A stretch of DNA of 64,000 bases from Acidimicrobiia bacterium (GTDB lineage Bacteria; Actinomycetota; Acidimicrobiia; Spongiisociales; Spongiisociaceae). The notes beneath the pieces are model-generated. The model worked only from the letters and a program-made list of their open reading frames with translations. It had not been told where the DNA came from and ran no database searches. The stretch's first letter is position 1. The number at the start of each line of letters is the position of its first letter. The stretch spans positions 1 through 64,000 of the forward strand of contig JAJEIM010000004.1 in the NCBI GenBank assembly GCA_022827785.1. Direction: 5' to 3'. A program made the position numbers and the translations under genes. Below are positions 43,868 to 52,399 of the stretch, one piece after another.

Positions 43868-45919
43868 GTGCCGGTTCGGGACTTGGGCCGCCTCCTGCGT
43901 CCCCGGACGGTGGCGGTAATCGGGGGCGACCCGGCCGAGCGGGCCATCCGCCAGTCGGACCGGCTCGGCTTCGAGGGAGAGATCTGGCCGGTGCACCCCA
44001 CCCGGTCGCACATGGCCGGCCGGCGGGTCTACCCATCGCTCGAAGACCTGCCGGGAGCGCCGGACGCCGCCTTCGTGGCCGTGAACCGCCGGCTCACGAT
44101 CGAGATCGTCCGGCATCTGGCGGAAATGGGTTGCGGCGGGGCAGTGCTCTACGCCTCGGGATTCGCCGAGGCCGGCGAGGAGGGCGCCCGGCTCCAGGAA
44201 CAGCTGGTGGGCGAGCACCGGATGCCGCTGATCGGACCCAACTGCTACGGAACCATCAACGCGGTGGTGGGCGCCGCCCTGTGGCCCGACGTCCAGGGCT
44301 GCCGGCGGGTTCGGAGCGGGCCCGCTCTGATCAGCCAGTCGGGGAACATCTCTCTCAACCTCACCATGAATCGGCGTGGAATCGACTTCAGCCAGGTGGT
44401 CTCGCTGGGCAACCAGTCGTCGGTGACCACCGAGGACTGCCTGGAGCATTTCGCGACCCGGCCCGAGGTGACCGCGGTCGGTATCCACGCCGAGTCGATC
44501 GTCGATCCGATCGCCTTCGGTCGGGCGGCGCTCGCCTGCCGGGACACCCGCACGCCGGTGGTGGTGCTCAAGACCGGAAGGTCGAAGCAAGCTGAGCGCA
44601 TCACCTCCTCCCACACGGCGGCGCTGGCCGCCCCGGCCGACGCCTATGACGCCCTGTTCGAGCGCTACGGGGTGGTGGCGGCGGAGTCCATACCGGACTT
44701 CATGACCACGCTGGGACTGCTGGACACGATCGGCCCGATCCCGGGGAACCGGCTGGTCTCCCTCTCCTGCTCCGGAGGCGAGGCAGCCCTGGTGGCCGAC
44801 CGGTCGGTCCATTATCCGGTGGCGTTCCCCGCTTTCGGCTCCCAGCACCGGGACCGGATCGCGGCAACCCTGCCGCAACTGGTGACCATCACCAACCCGC
44901 TCGACTACCACACCTTCATCTGGGGTGACGAGCCTGCCCTGGAGCGATGCTTCACCGAGGTCGTGACGGGACCGGTCGATGCCGCCATGCTGGTGATCGA
45001 TTGGCCGTCGGAGGGCAACGACGACACGGACTGGTGGCCCACCCTGCGGGCCTTCGCCACCGCTGCCGACCGAGTGGGCCGGGCCGGCGTGGTGGTGAGC
45101 GGGCTGCCGGAGAGCTTGCCCGGGAGGATCCGTGCATTTGTAATCGAGCAGGGCCTCGGCATAGCCCATTCGATCGACGAGGCCCTCGGAGGGCTGGCGG
45201 CGGCAGCCGCGTACGGGCGATGGATGGAGAGCCAGCGCCCCCGACTCCACCTGCCGGCAAGAGCGCCCGCCGGTCCTGTCCGCACCCTGGACGAGCCCAC
45301 TGGCAAAGCGATCCTCGCCGCACAGGGCATCCGGGTGCCGAAGGGCGTAGTCGTAGACGCGCAACCGGAAGGCAGGCCCGGGGCACATCCGGATCACCTC
45401 GGGTTCCCGCTGGTGGCCAAGGCGGTGGGCCCGGCCCACAAGTCCCGATCCGGGGGGGTCGTCACGGGGATCAGGGACTCCGGCGAGCTCGGGATGGCCG
45501 TACGGAGGCTCGGAAAGGGTGACCGACCCGTGCTGATCGAGGAACAGGTGACGGGCGCGGTTGCAGAGTTGCTGGTGTCGGTGAGCCACCGGCCCCCGAT
45601 CGGCGTGGTGGTGACGCTGGGAGCGGGAGGGACCATGGTGGAGTGGCTGGCCGATACCACCACCCTGCTGGTGCCCGTCACCCGCTCCGACCTGCGGCGA
45701 GCGCTGGGCCGCCTCCGTATCGGACGCATGGTGGAGCACCGGACCGGCGGCCCCGACCCGGAGCCGATCTACCAGGTCGTCGACCGGCTCACCAACCTGT
45801 TAGCCGACCTCCCCGACGTCGTCGAGGTGGAGATCAACCCGCTGATCCTCACCGATGACGGCGCCTGGGCGGCCGACGCCCTGATCTCGGTCACGCCCGA
45901 AGGCGGGCAGCCCTCGTAA
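43868..45919 (+). CDS. Acyl-CoA synthetase (NDP-forming), fused alpha-beta
   Basis: 683 aa. Residues about 1-460 are the CoA-binding and succinyl-CoA-ligase-like alpha part (IGPNCYGTIN, SQSGNISLNL, and the phosphohistidine motif SSHTAALA at about 247-254). From about 465 is an ATP-grasp beta part (FPLVAKAVGPAHKSRSGGV, EVEINPLIL). The family makes acyl-CoA from acid, ATP and CoA with ADP plus phosphate release. It starts with GTG 7 bp after the ACAD gene. No CaiB or CaiC is visible, so this enzyme is a candidate for CoA activation of gamma-butyrobetaine or carnitine; that is inference. Confidence 0.88.
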   Translation: MPVRDLGRLLRPRTVAVIGGDPAERAIRQSDRLGFEGEIWPVHPTRSHMAGRRVYPSLEDLPGAPDAAFVAVNRRLTIEIVRHLAEMGCGGAVLYASGFAEAGEEGARLQEQLVGEHRMPLIGPNCYGTINAVVGAALWPDVQGCRRVRSGPALISQSGNISLNLTMNRRGIDFSQVVSLGNQSSVTTEDCLEHFATRPEVTAVGIHAESIVDPIAFGRAALACRDTRTPVVVLKTGRSKQAERITSSHTAALAAPADAYDALFERYGVVAAESIPDFMTTLGLLDTIGPIPGNRLVSLSCSGGEAALVADRSVHYPVAFPAFGSQHRDRIAATLPQLVTITNPLDYHTFIWGDEPALERCFTEVVTGPVDAAMLVIDWPSEGNDDTDWWPTLRAFATAADRVGRAGVVVSGLPESLPGRIRAFVIEQGLGIAHSIDEALGGLAAAAAYGRWMESQRPRLHLPARAPAGPVRTLDEPTGKAILAAQGIRVPKGVVVDAQPEGRPGAHPDHLGFPLVAKAVGPAHKSRSGGVVTGIRDSGELGMAVRRLGKGDRPVLIEEQVTGAVAELLVSVSHRPPIGVVVTLGAGGTMVEWLADTTTLLVPVTRSDLRRALGRLRIGRMVEHRTGGPDPEPIYQVVDRLTNLLADLPDVVEVEINPLILTDDGAWAADALISVTPEGGQPS

Positions 45920-45938
45920 GGAACCGGATCGTCCCGGC

Positions 45939-46820
45939 TCAGCCTTCCTCATCCTGGGCGGCGAAGATGGACTCGTACCCACCCGACCAGTCCGGTGGGA
46001 TGAGGCACGGCCGGGGATCATGGTGGGCCCATCGCGCCGGCTTCCCGCGTATCACCTTGCCGGTGTTGCGGGTCGGCTGCGGATGGGCCGTGTAGGGGAA
46101 CGCATCGGCGGAGGCATAGGCGTTGAGAAGCAGGGGCCGGCCGCTCGGTCTGGCGGTGGGCGGCGAGCCGTGAACCGTGCGGCAGTTGTGGGCCGTGATC
46201 GAGCCGGCCGGTCCGGTGAGGTATTCGACGCTTCCGACATCGAGGGTCGCGGCGTCTTCGGCGGACAGGCACCCGACCCAGCTTCCCTTTTCGTCGTACT
46301 GGTCGAACAGGGGACCGTCGTGGCTGCCCGGTAGCGCCATAAGGGGCCCATCGTCCATGCCCGTGTCGGTCAGGTACGTGCCGATCGTCAGCGGGCTGTA
46401 GTTGGTGTGCGGATAGAACTGTATGTCCTGATGCCATTTGACATCATCCGAGCCGGCATCCCACTTGAAGTTGAGCTTGGAATGGTGGAACACCACGTCC
46501 GGCCCGACCAGGTCGGCAGCGACATCGGCGATAAGGCCGGTGGCAAACTCCCAGTACGTCTCATGCAGGCGATCGGGCATCTTGAGACGCCGGATCTGCG
46601 GCGAGTCCGGACCGTGGTCATCGGCCACGTCATAATCCTCGCCCGACTTGCTGACCGTTCGGCTCCGCTCCACAAAGAACGCCGTAACCTCGTTGAGCCG
46701 GTCGATCCAGTCTTGGGAAATCAGCGATTCGGCGACGACATACCCCCGCTCGAAGTACGATTCCCGCTGTTCCTGGGTCAGCACTCGCGGCGGCTCGGCC
46801 AGAATCTGTTCCGGCGTCAT
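45939..46820 (-). CDS. Phytanoyl-CoA dioxygenase (PhyH) family protein
   Basis: 293 aa, Fe(II)/2-oxoglutarate dioxygenase fold. The metal motif is WHQDIQFYPH (His and Asp), with a distal His in TVHGSPP and an Arg for 2-oxoglutarate nearby (GRPLLLNAY). PhyH proteins hydroxylate small molecules or acyl-CoAs. The gene is divergent from caiD and convergent with the acyl-CoA synthetase. It is not in the gamma-butyrobetaine hydroxylase (TauD-like) family, but its location in the carnitine region makes a hydroxylation of a betaine or related compound a testable idea. Start ATG 46820 has only a weak ribosome site. Confidence 0.85.
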   Translation of the reverse strand: MTPEQILAEPPRVLTQEQRESYFERGYVVAESLISQDWIDRLNEVTAFFVERSRTVSKSGEDYDVADDHGPDSPQIRRLKMPDRLHETYWEFATGLIADVAADLVGPDVVFHHSKLNFKWDAGSDDVKWHQDIQFYPHTNYSPLTIGTYLTDTGMDDGPLMALPGSHDGPLFDQYDEKGSWVGCLSAEDAATLDVGSVEYLTGPAGSITAHNCRTVHGSPPTARPSGRPLLLNAYASADAFPYTAHPQPTRNTGKVIRGKPARWAHHDPRPCLIPPDWSGGYESIFAAQDEEG

Positions 46821-46977
46821 ATCAGAATTCCCGGGAGGGTGCTCGCACGAATGCGAGTATAGGTAATTGGGCTGGTGCAGGATTACCGCCTGCGGAAACA
46901 GTCCTTGATCTCCCGGTCGGCGGCTCGGAAGTGACGGCCGTAGAGCGTGACGATTCCGGGGACAATACACTCCGATC

Positions 46978-47763
46978 ATGACGAAAGAAGCCATCCGGGC
47001 CATCCGGCGGGAGTCGACACTCGAAGTCATCCTTGACCGGCCCAAGGCCAACGCCATCGACGCGACGACCAGCCGGGAGTTGGGCACTGTCTTTGCCTCC
47101 TTTCGGGACGATCCCGACCTCCGGGTGGCCATCCTCACAGGTGCCGGGGAGCGGTTCTTCTCCGCGGGCTGGGATCTGGCCGCCGGCGCCGACGGCGAGG
47201 CCTACGACAGCGATTTCGGCCCCGGCGGATTCGGCGGGTTCCCCGAGCTTCCCGGCCTCGACAAGCCGGTTATCGCCGCCGTCAACGGAATGGCGGTAGG
47301 AGGCGGCTTCGAGCTGGTGATGTCGGCGGATCTGGTGGTCGCCGCCGAACACGCCACCTTCTTCCTGCCCGAGGCTTCGATCGGGCTGATCCCCGATGTG
47401 GGAGCCATCCGGCTTCCCAGACTGCTACCCGCCCCTCTGGCCAACGAAGTGCTACTGGCAGGGCGGCGGTTGACCGCGGAGGAGGCCCACCGGTTCGGCC
47501 TGGTCAACAAGGTGGTGCCCGGAACGGAGCTCATGGACACGGCGCGCGACCTGGCCGGCCGCATCGCCGCCAACGCCCCGCTGGCCGTGGCCGCCATTCT
47601 CGACATCGTCCGGCGGACCGGGAACCTACCGGTTGCCGGCGCGCTCCACACCCTGCGATCCGGCTCGGTCGGCGCCTACGGGAAGATGTTGGAGTCGGAG
47701 GACGCCCGGGAAGGCATCCGGGCATTCGCGGAGAAGCGCGATCCGGTCTGGAAGGGTCGGTGA
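46978..47763 (+). CDS. caiD: Crotonobetainyl-CoA hydratase (carnitinyl-CoA dehydratase) CaiD
   Basis: 261-aa enoyl-CoA hydratase. It shares long blocks with E. coli CaiD as I remember that sequence: LDRPKANAIDA, FFSAGWDL, DFGPGGF, LDKPVIAAVNG, GGGFEL, LPEA and the C-terminal FAEKRDPVWKGR. The oxyanion loop (SAGWDL) and acidic residue region (LPEASIGLIPDVG) are intact. It interconverts crotonobetainyl-CoA and L-carnitinyl-CoA in the cytoplasm. This makes the carnitine assignment for the surrounding genes much stronger than homology of BKACE alone. Divergent from the PhyH gene across 157 bp. Confidence 0.9.
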   Translation: MTKEAIRAIRRESTLEVILDRPKANAIDATTSRELGTVFASFRDDPDLRVAILTGAGERFFSAGWDLAAGADGEAYDSDFGPGGFGGFPELPGLDKPVIAAVNGMAVGGGFELVMSADLVVAAEHATFFLPEASIGLIPDVGAIRLPRLLPAPLANEVLLAGRRLTAEEAHRFGLVNKVVPGTELMDTARDLAGRIAANAPLAVAAILDIVRRTGNLPVAGALHTLRSGSVGAYGKMLESEDAREGIRAFAEKRDPVWKGR

Positions 47764-47964
47764 TGATCGCCGGAGCACGCCGAGTTATCCGGAGAACACC
47801 GGTGGCCGCCACCCGGTCGCGGCCTGGATAGACCTGCTCTTTCGCTACAATGCAGGCGGATGCGGGAGGTTCCTCCCAGCACCGTCCCGGCCGACCGATG
47901 TGGTCCTTGATCCCCACGGTGGCGTCACTTCTCACCCGAACCCGAGCCTTCACGAGGTGCATCC

Positions 47965-49299
47965 ATGAGTTCGTCGGTCATGCCCGGTTCCGCTCCGCGG
48001 CCCGATGGCACCACCCGGACCATCCTCGGCTCGCGCGGCCTGCTGCTGGCCGTCCTCTTCGTGATGCTGGGGAACGGGATTATGAACCCGTTGCTCGGCA
48101 TCAGAGCCGAGCTGGAGGGCTTCTCGACCACCGCCACGGGCACCATCCTGGCGTTCTACTACGTGGGGTTCCTGGCAGGTGCGTGGATGACGCGGCGCCT
48201 GGTGATGGGGGTCGGTCACATCCGCGTGTACGCCGCGCTGGCGTCGCTGGCATCGACCTCGACCCTCATCTACATCCTCAACGCCTCCCCGGCGGTCTGG
48301 TCACTGGCGCGGCTGATCAACGGCTTCGCGATGAGCGGCCTTTTCATCGTAGGAGAGAGCTGGCTCAACGAGGCCGCCACCAACCGGACCCGGGGAAGGA
48401 TGCTCGCCATCTACATGGTGGTGCTGATGGGAGGGCTGGCAGCGGGCCAGATGCTGATCATCCTTGGTGATCCGTCCGGGATCGCCCTGTTCATCGCGGC
48501 CTCGATACTGGTGTCGATCGCGGTGATCCCGATCACCCTGTCGACCTCCTCGGCTCCCACTCTGGTGCTTCCGGGCAAGCTTCCGGTCGCTCAGGTGTGG
48601 CACGCCGCACCCCTGGGGATCTTCGCCGCCTTCAGCCAGGGAGTAGGGGTGGCGGCCCTGCTGACGCTGGGAGCGGTATTCGGTGCGAGATCGGGTATGA
48701 GCGTGGAACGGATCGCCCTGTTCACCTCCGCCGCCGTGATCGGAAGCGTGGTGCTCCAGCCTGCCATCGGCGAGCTGTCCGACCGGCTGGGACGGAGGCG
48801 GTTGATATTGGGCACGGGCTTCGTGTGCGCTGGCGCATGCCTGGCGATGGTCCATGCCAACCCGCTCGGCTGGTTGGCAATGACAACCTCCTTCCTGATC
48901 GGCGGCTTGGCGCTGAGCATGTATCCGTTGGCGCTCAGCCATATCAACGACCGGGTTCCTCCTGGATCGGCCGTCGGCGTGAGCACGGTCCTGTCGCTTG
49001 CCGGCGGAATCGGCGCCGTTATCGGTCCGATCGCCGGTGCGCAGGTCATGGACGCCGTGGGACCGACCGGCCTCTACTGGTTCGTCGGAGTCGTGTTCCT
49101 GGTCACGGCCATGTTCAGCCTGTTCCGGATCTTCACCCGGGAAGGCGTGCCTGCGGACCGGCGGCGACCCTTTGCCCTCATCCCGGCCAGAGCCGGCACG
49201 GTCATAGTCCAGATGGCCCGCCGGATGCGGCAGCCCGGCGAGAGAGCCGCCCGCGACCGTCCGGATGGGAACAGGCGACCGTCCGGCGGGAAGGAGTGA
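47965..49299 (+). CDS. MFS transporter
   Basis: 444 aa with 12 predicted membrane helices and a hydrophilic basic C-terminal tail of about 45 residues. Motifs include the short loop TRRLVMGVGHIRVYAAL and GELSDRLGRRRLILG, and SGLFIVGESWLNEAATNRTRGR, typical of the YcaD-like MFS group. GAGGTG precedes the ATG. It follows caiD by about 200 bp in the same direction. The family includes sugar and amine carriers, so import of carnitine or betaine is possible, but nothing in the sequence decides it. Confidence 0.85.
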   Translation: MSSSVMPGSAPRPDGTTRTILGSRGLLLAVLFVMLGNGIMNPLLGIRAELEGFSTTATGTILAFYYVGFLAGAWMTRRLVMGVGHIRVYAALASLASTSTLIYILNASPAVWSLARLINGFAMSGLFIVGESWLNEAATNRTRGRMLAIYMVVLMGGLAAGQMLIILGDPSGIALFIAASILVSIAVIPITLSTSSAPTLVLPGKLPVAQVWHAAPLGIFAAFSQGVGVAALLTLGAVFGARSGMSVERIALFTSAAVIGSVVLQPAIGELSDRLGRRRLILGTGFVCAGACLAMVHANPLGWLAMTTSFLIGGLALSMYPLALSHINDRVPPGSAVGVSTVLSLAGGIGAVIGPIAGAQVMDAVGPTGLYWFVGVVFLVTAMFSLFRIFTREGVPADRRRPFALIPARAGTVIVQMARRMRQPGERAARDRPDGNRRPSGGKE

Positions 49300-49400
49300 A
49301 CAGGCCTGCCGGTTGGCCAATGCCTGCCAGCGCCGTCCACTGTCACGCCACAGGCACTTCGAGACGGCAGCCGCCGCGGCCCGGGTGAGAGTTCGGGGCG

Positions 49401-50141
49401 TTAGCCCTGGCAGCCCAGCAGGTTGTCGACCGCCGGCCGGATGCCGAGCCGGTAGCTCGACACCTCACCGCCGTCGATGGCGAAGTAGATGCGGTAGTCG
49501 GCATCCGCCTCGTCGTTGGGGACGAAGGCCAGGGCCTGGCCCTCCGACACGGCTTCGTTCGCCTGCTGGATGTTGTTGGGATAGACCTCGCGCACGCTGG
49601 CTTCCGAGGTCCCGATCCTGACCCCCGACCGGGTGGCGATGACGCTGGGGGCGTTGATCTCGACGCGGACGACCGCCCCGTCGACCACCATGAACGCCAC
49701 GCCCGGAAGACCGGCACCGGCCGTCACGTAGTAACAGTTGTCGGTCGATGTCCGGCCGAAGTCCTGGGAAAGCGTCAACCCGGAGGCGACAGCAGCCTCC
49801 TCTACAGTCATCCCCAGAGTGACCGGCCCCAGGGCACGTAGCGTCACGACATCGTCGCTGGTCAACTCCGCAGTCCCCGTGGGTGGGGCCGCGGTGGTGG
49901 CCGTAGTCGTCGCAACCACCTCTTCGGCCACGGTCACTGCCACTTCGGTGGTGGCCGTTCCCGAGTCCTCCATATCATCGGAGGGAGTGGGGGCCTGGGC
50001 CGCGGTCGTGGCGACCAGGCTGGTGGCGGCGGTGACCTCTGCGGAGGTGTCCTGTGTGGTCTCGGCGGGAGTCTCATCGCCTCCGCCGCACGCTGCCACG
50101 ACCATGGCTATTGCTGCTACTAGTAACGCCCGCTCTTTCAA
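49401..50141 (-). CDS. Lipoprotein with Thr/Ala-rich linker
   Basis: About 246 aa from a TTG at 50141 preceded by AAGGAG five bases upstream; no ATG gives a sensible signal peptide. LLVAAIAMVVAACGGG is the signal with lipobox VAAC. An acidic Thr/Ala-rich linker to about residue 90 leads to a domain of about 150 aa. The repeated motif LGMTVEEAAVASGL and VRIGTSEASVREVYP suggests two related alpha/beta units, of the kind seen in secreted BLIP-like domains, but I do not assign a family. Convergent with the MFS gene. Confidence 0.72.
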   Translation of the reverse strand: MKERALLVAAIAMVVAACGGGDETPAETTQDTSAEVTAATSLVATTAAQAPTPSDDMEDSGTATTEVAVTVAEEVVATTTATTAAPPTGTAELTSDDVVTLRALGPVTLGMTVEEAAVASGLTLSQDFGRTSTDNCYYVTAGAGLPGVAFMVVDGAVVRVEINAPSVIATRSGVRIGTSEASVREVYPNNIQQANEAVSEGQALAFVPNDEADADYRIYFAIDGGEVSSYRLGIRPAVDNLLGCQG

Positions 50142-50347
50142 GACATCTCCTTCGCACAAACAGCAGACCCGATCTCTGTCGTTTCCGACATTGCGAAAAC
50201 CCTCCGCCGCGCCCGATTTTCGCGTTCTGGGCACCAGTACGCTACCAGCATAGGAGAACAAAGCTCACCCTTTCTCTGATTTCGCGCACTCGAAACCTCC
50301 GGTGGGGCCCGAGGACGCCTCGCGGCGAGCCGAGGTTGGCCGGTTGA

Positions 50348-51040
50348 CTACCCGCGATCCGGCACTGTTGGCGCGCTCGCCCATCCGACCGTCAAACCCC
50401 GGCACTCACCGCTGAGGAGGTCCCGCAGGTATCCCGCCTCCCTGCCATCGATGGTCAACTCCCACCGGAACTTGATGGCGATCCATAAGGCAATGTAGGC
50501 ACATCTGTGATGGGGATTCGGGGGCATCCATTGCGCCGGGTCATCTGCGCCTTTCGCCGTGTTTATCCCGGCCGTTACCGCAGCCAGGCCGCCGGGGTCG
50601 TTGGCAAATGCCCGCCTGCGACCGGGACCCCACGCGTGAGCTCCCGAGTCCCATGCTTCCTGCAAAGGCACCACATGGTCGATGTGTAAACCGGCAGGCG
50701 ATCCCTCGACCCACACATCGTCATACGGCGAGTACCAGACCCCGGAGACGATCCGGCATTCCGGACCGTCATCGAGACGGAGGTCGGAATGAGCGTCCCT
50801 CAGAAGAACCTCCCGGCGGGTATCACAACCGTCCGCGTCCTCGTCCGTCCAATGAACGAACAGATCCCGGTCGTACCCGTTCCGTCGTTCACCGGCAACC
50901 ACCAACCGGTTGAGGAGATCGACCGCAGGAACCCGCTCCCGGGAACTTCCTGTGGAGTGAACCGAAGCTGCGCGGGAGTGCGCGAACGCATTGTCCCCAC
51001 CATCCCGGCCCGATCCGCCGCAAGCGGCCAGGAGGCTCAC
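50348..51040 (-). CDS. Secreted HNH nuclease-like protein (DUF1524/GmrSD C-terminal type)
   Basis: About 230 aa if GTG at 51040 is used. The frame is open far upstream, through the tRNA-Val gene, without a good start codon. After LLAACGG (possible lipobox) comes a spacer, then LLNRLVVAGERRNGYDRDLF, HIDHVVPLQEAWDSGAHAW and a final HHRCAYIALWIAIKFRWEL. The DHVVPL and the trailing His cluster match the His-Me/HNH fold of GmrSD-type and secreted nucleases of actinobacteria. Start and lipid modification are uncertain because the usable n-region is very short. Likely a cell-surface nuclease. Confidence 0.7.
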   Translation of the reverse strand: MSLLAACGGSGRDGGDNAFAHSRAASVHSTGSSRERVPAVDLLNRLVVAGERRNGYDRDLFVHWTDEDADGCDTRREVLLRDAHSDLRLDDGPECRIVSGVWYSPYDDVWVEGSPAGLHIDHVVPLQEAWDSGAHAWGPGRRRAFANDPGGLAAVTAGINTAKGADDPAQWMPPNPHHRCAYIALWIAIKFRWELTIDGREAGYLRDLLSGECRGLTVGWASAPTVPDRG

Positions 51041-51096
51041 CAGAAGGAGAGTTGGAAGAAGAGGCCGGCGCCGATCGGGTCGCCGGCTGAAGAGCG

Positions 51097-51168
51097 TGGG
51101 CGCTACTGGGATCGAACCAGTGACCTCTGCCGTGTGAAGGCAGCGCTCTCCCGCTGAGCTAAGCGCCC
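51097..51168 (-). tRNA. tRNA-Val (CAC anticodon)
   Basis: A complete cloverleaf on the minus strand. Acceptor GGGCGCT pairs with AGCGCCC and the discriminator is A. The anticodon stem CTGCC/GGCAG holds the loop TTCACAC, anticodon CAC, which reads GTG. The T arm has GGTTCGATCC. No encoded CCA. Confidence 0.93.
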
Positions 51169-51236
51169 GGAGGCGGCAAGTGTAGCCGTGCCGGGTGGGT
51201 GCGCAGCGCCGGATCCGTCGTGAATTGTCATTGCCC

Positions 51237-51629
51237 ATGACGCCATCTATAACCCCTACCTATGACACGGACGGAGGGGGCGCCATCAGCCTGACGCGCC
51301 GGGAATTCGAGCGGATCGTCGATCAGGTCCTCGAAGAACTACCCGGAGACATCGCCGCCAAACTCGACAACCTGGTGGTGGTGGTCGAGGAGCGGCCTCC
51401 CCCGGGCGAGGATCTCCTCGGCCTGTACGAAGGCATCTCGCTGGCCGATCGCGGTATGGACTATGCGGGCGCGCTACCGGATCGCATCACCATCTACATG
51501 GAAAGCCACATCGAGATGGAACTCGACCGGGTTAGCACCATAGAGGAGATCCGCCGGACCGTCCTGCACGAGATCGGGCATCATCTAGGTATAGACGATG
51601 CCCGACTGTCGGAACTGGGTTGGGTCTAG
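51237..51629 (+). CDS. Minimal zinc metallopeptidase (DUF1025 / TTHA0227 family)
   Basis: About 130 aa. A short protein with the C-terminal active site HEIGHHLGIDD (gluzincin-like HExxH with third ligand Asp after Gly). The N-terminal half has SLTRREFERIVDQVLEELPGD, LDNLVVVVEE and LGLYEG, the hallmark of this tiny family. No signal peptide, so it is cytoplasmic. I use the ATG at 51237; an in-frame GTG at 51195 is also possible. It is divergent from tRNA-Val. Function in the cell is not known for the family. Confidence 0.87.
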   Translation: MTPSITPTYDTDGGGAISLTRREFERIVDQVLEELPGDIAAKLDNLVVVVEERPPPGEDLLGLYEGISLADRGMDYAGALPDRITIYMESHIEMELDRVSTIEEIRRTVLHEIGHHLGIDDARLSELGWV

Positions 51630-51705
51630 GTGCTGAAAGGGGGAAAAACCTGGCCGAGTGTGCTGACCCGAGAGTTGTTATCGCCGCCCGACTTCTCGGC
51701 AGTTC

Positions 51706-52101
51706 CTAGATGCGCCGCGTGCGCTTGATTCCTGCTTCCTTCAAGACCTTGGCCGGCACTCCCACTTCACGCCAGGTGTGGTAGCTGATCTGGTTGCGCC
51801 CGGAATATGAAACCACCACGCCGATGAAGTCCGCCTCCAAGGCGTCAAAGTCGACCGAGGTGTCCACATTCTTGAGCTTGTCCTCCGTGTCGAAACGCTT
51901 TTGAATCAGCTTGACACGCCGCAGGAGGTTTTCTTCGTTGGCGATGTCATCGCGCAACCGTTCGATCTTCTGCTCCAGGACTTTGGCGCGCGCCGCGCCG
52001 CCGGGCTGACCGGCCTCCAAAGCCTTCAGATACCTCGTAACTTTGGCTGCTTCGCGCTTGCCCTTCGCGAGAGCCGCCTTGTGGTCTTCGCCCATCGGCA
52101 T
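51706..52101 (-). CDS. Small coiled-coil protein of unknown function
   Basis: 131 aa from the ATG at 52101 behind AAAGGGAG; the longer frame to 52140 lacks such a site. The N-terminal DHKAALAKGKREAAKVTRYLKALEAG and the following heptads (KVLEQKIERLRDDIANEENL) match a small actinobacterial family that I know only as hypothetical. The C-terminal 50 residues form an alpha/beta tail with TWREVGVPAKVLKEAG. Base composition is lower in GC than the neighbours. It lies in a short patch between tRNA-Val (GAC) and the metallopeptidase. Confidence 0.75.
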   Translation of the reverse strand: MPMGEDHKAALAKGKREAAKVTRYLKALEAGQPGGAARAKVLEQKIERLRDDIANEENLLRRVKLIQKRFDTEDKLKNVDTSVDFDALEADFIGVVVSYSGRNQISYHTWREVGVPAKVLKEAGIKRTRRI

Positions 52102-52309
52102 GAAATACTCCCTTTCTTGGTTGGAATACCGTCCTGTCACATCCGATAGTAATCAAAGTCCTATCGTCTGTGGTAATTGAAACTGCTGCACATCAGGCAC
52201 GGATCAATTTCACGCCGCAGTAGCTTAACCGAAGTCCGCTGCTTACAAGACCGTAGAACCTTAATCACCAAATCACCGATAAACCAGCAGGTAGAGAGGA
52301 TTTGGCTGG

Positions 52310-52381
52310 TGGGCGCTACAGGATTTGAACCTGTGACCTCTTCCGCGTCAAGGAAGCGCTCTTCCCCTGAGCTAAGCGCCC
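52310..52381 (-). tRNA. tRNA-Val (GAC anticodon)
   Basis: Minus-strand cloverleaf with acceptor GGGCGCT/AGCGCCC. The anticodon loop TTGACGC gives anticodon GAC, which reads GTC and GTT. The T arm is CAGGTTCAAATCCTG. The 3' side abuts a lower-GC patch without genes for 208 bp. Confidence 0.93.
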
Positions 52382-52399
52382 CGATTCTCATGTCTTGCG

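Noticed and set aside
43748-45739. A 663-codon open frame on the minus strand
   Set aside because: It is antisense to the acyl-CoA synthetase gene, which has full-length homology and an intact phosphohistidine motif.
51097-51238. A protein-coding start inside the tRNA-Val gene (frames containing GSIPVAP)
   Set aside because: This is the well-known false translation of a tRNA T-arm and acceptor; the tRNA cloverleaf is complete.
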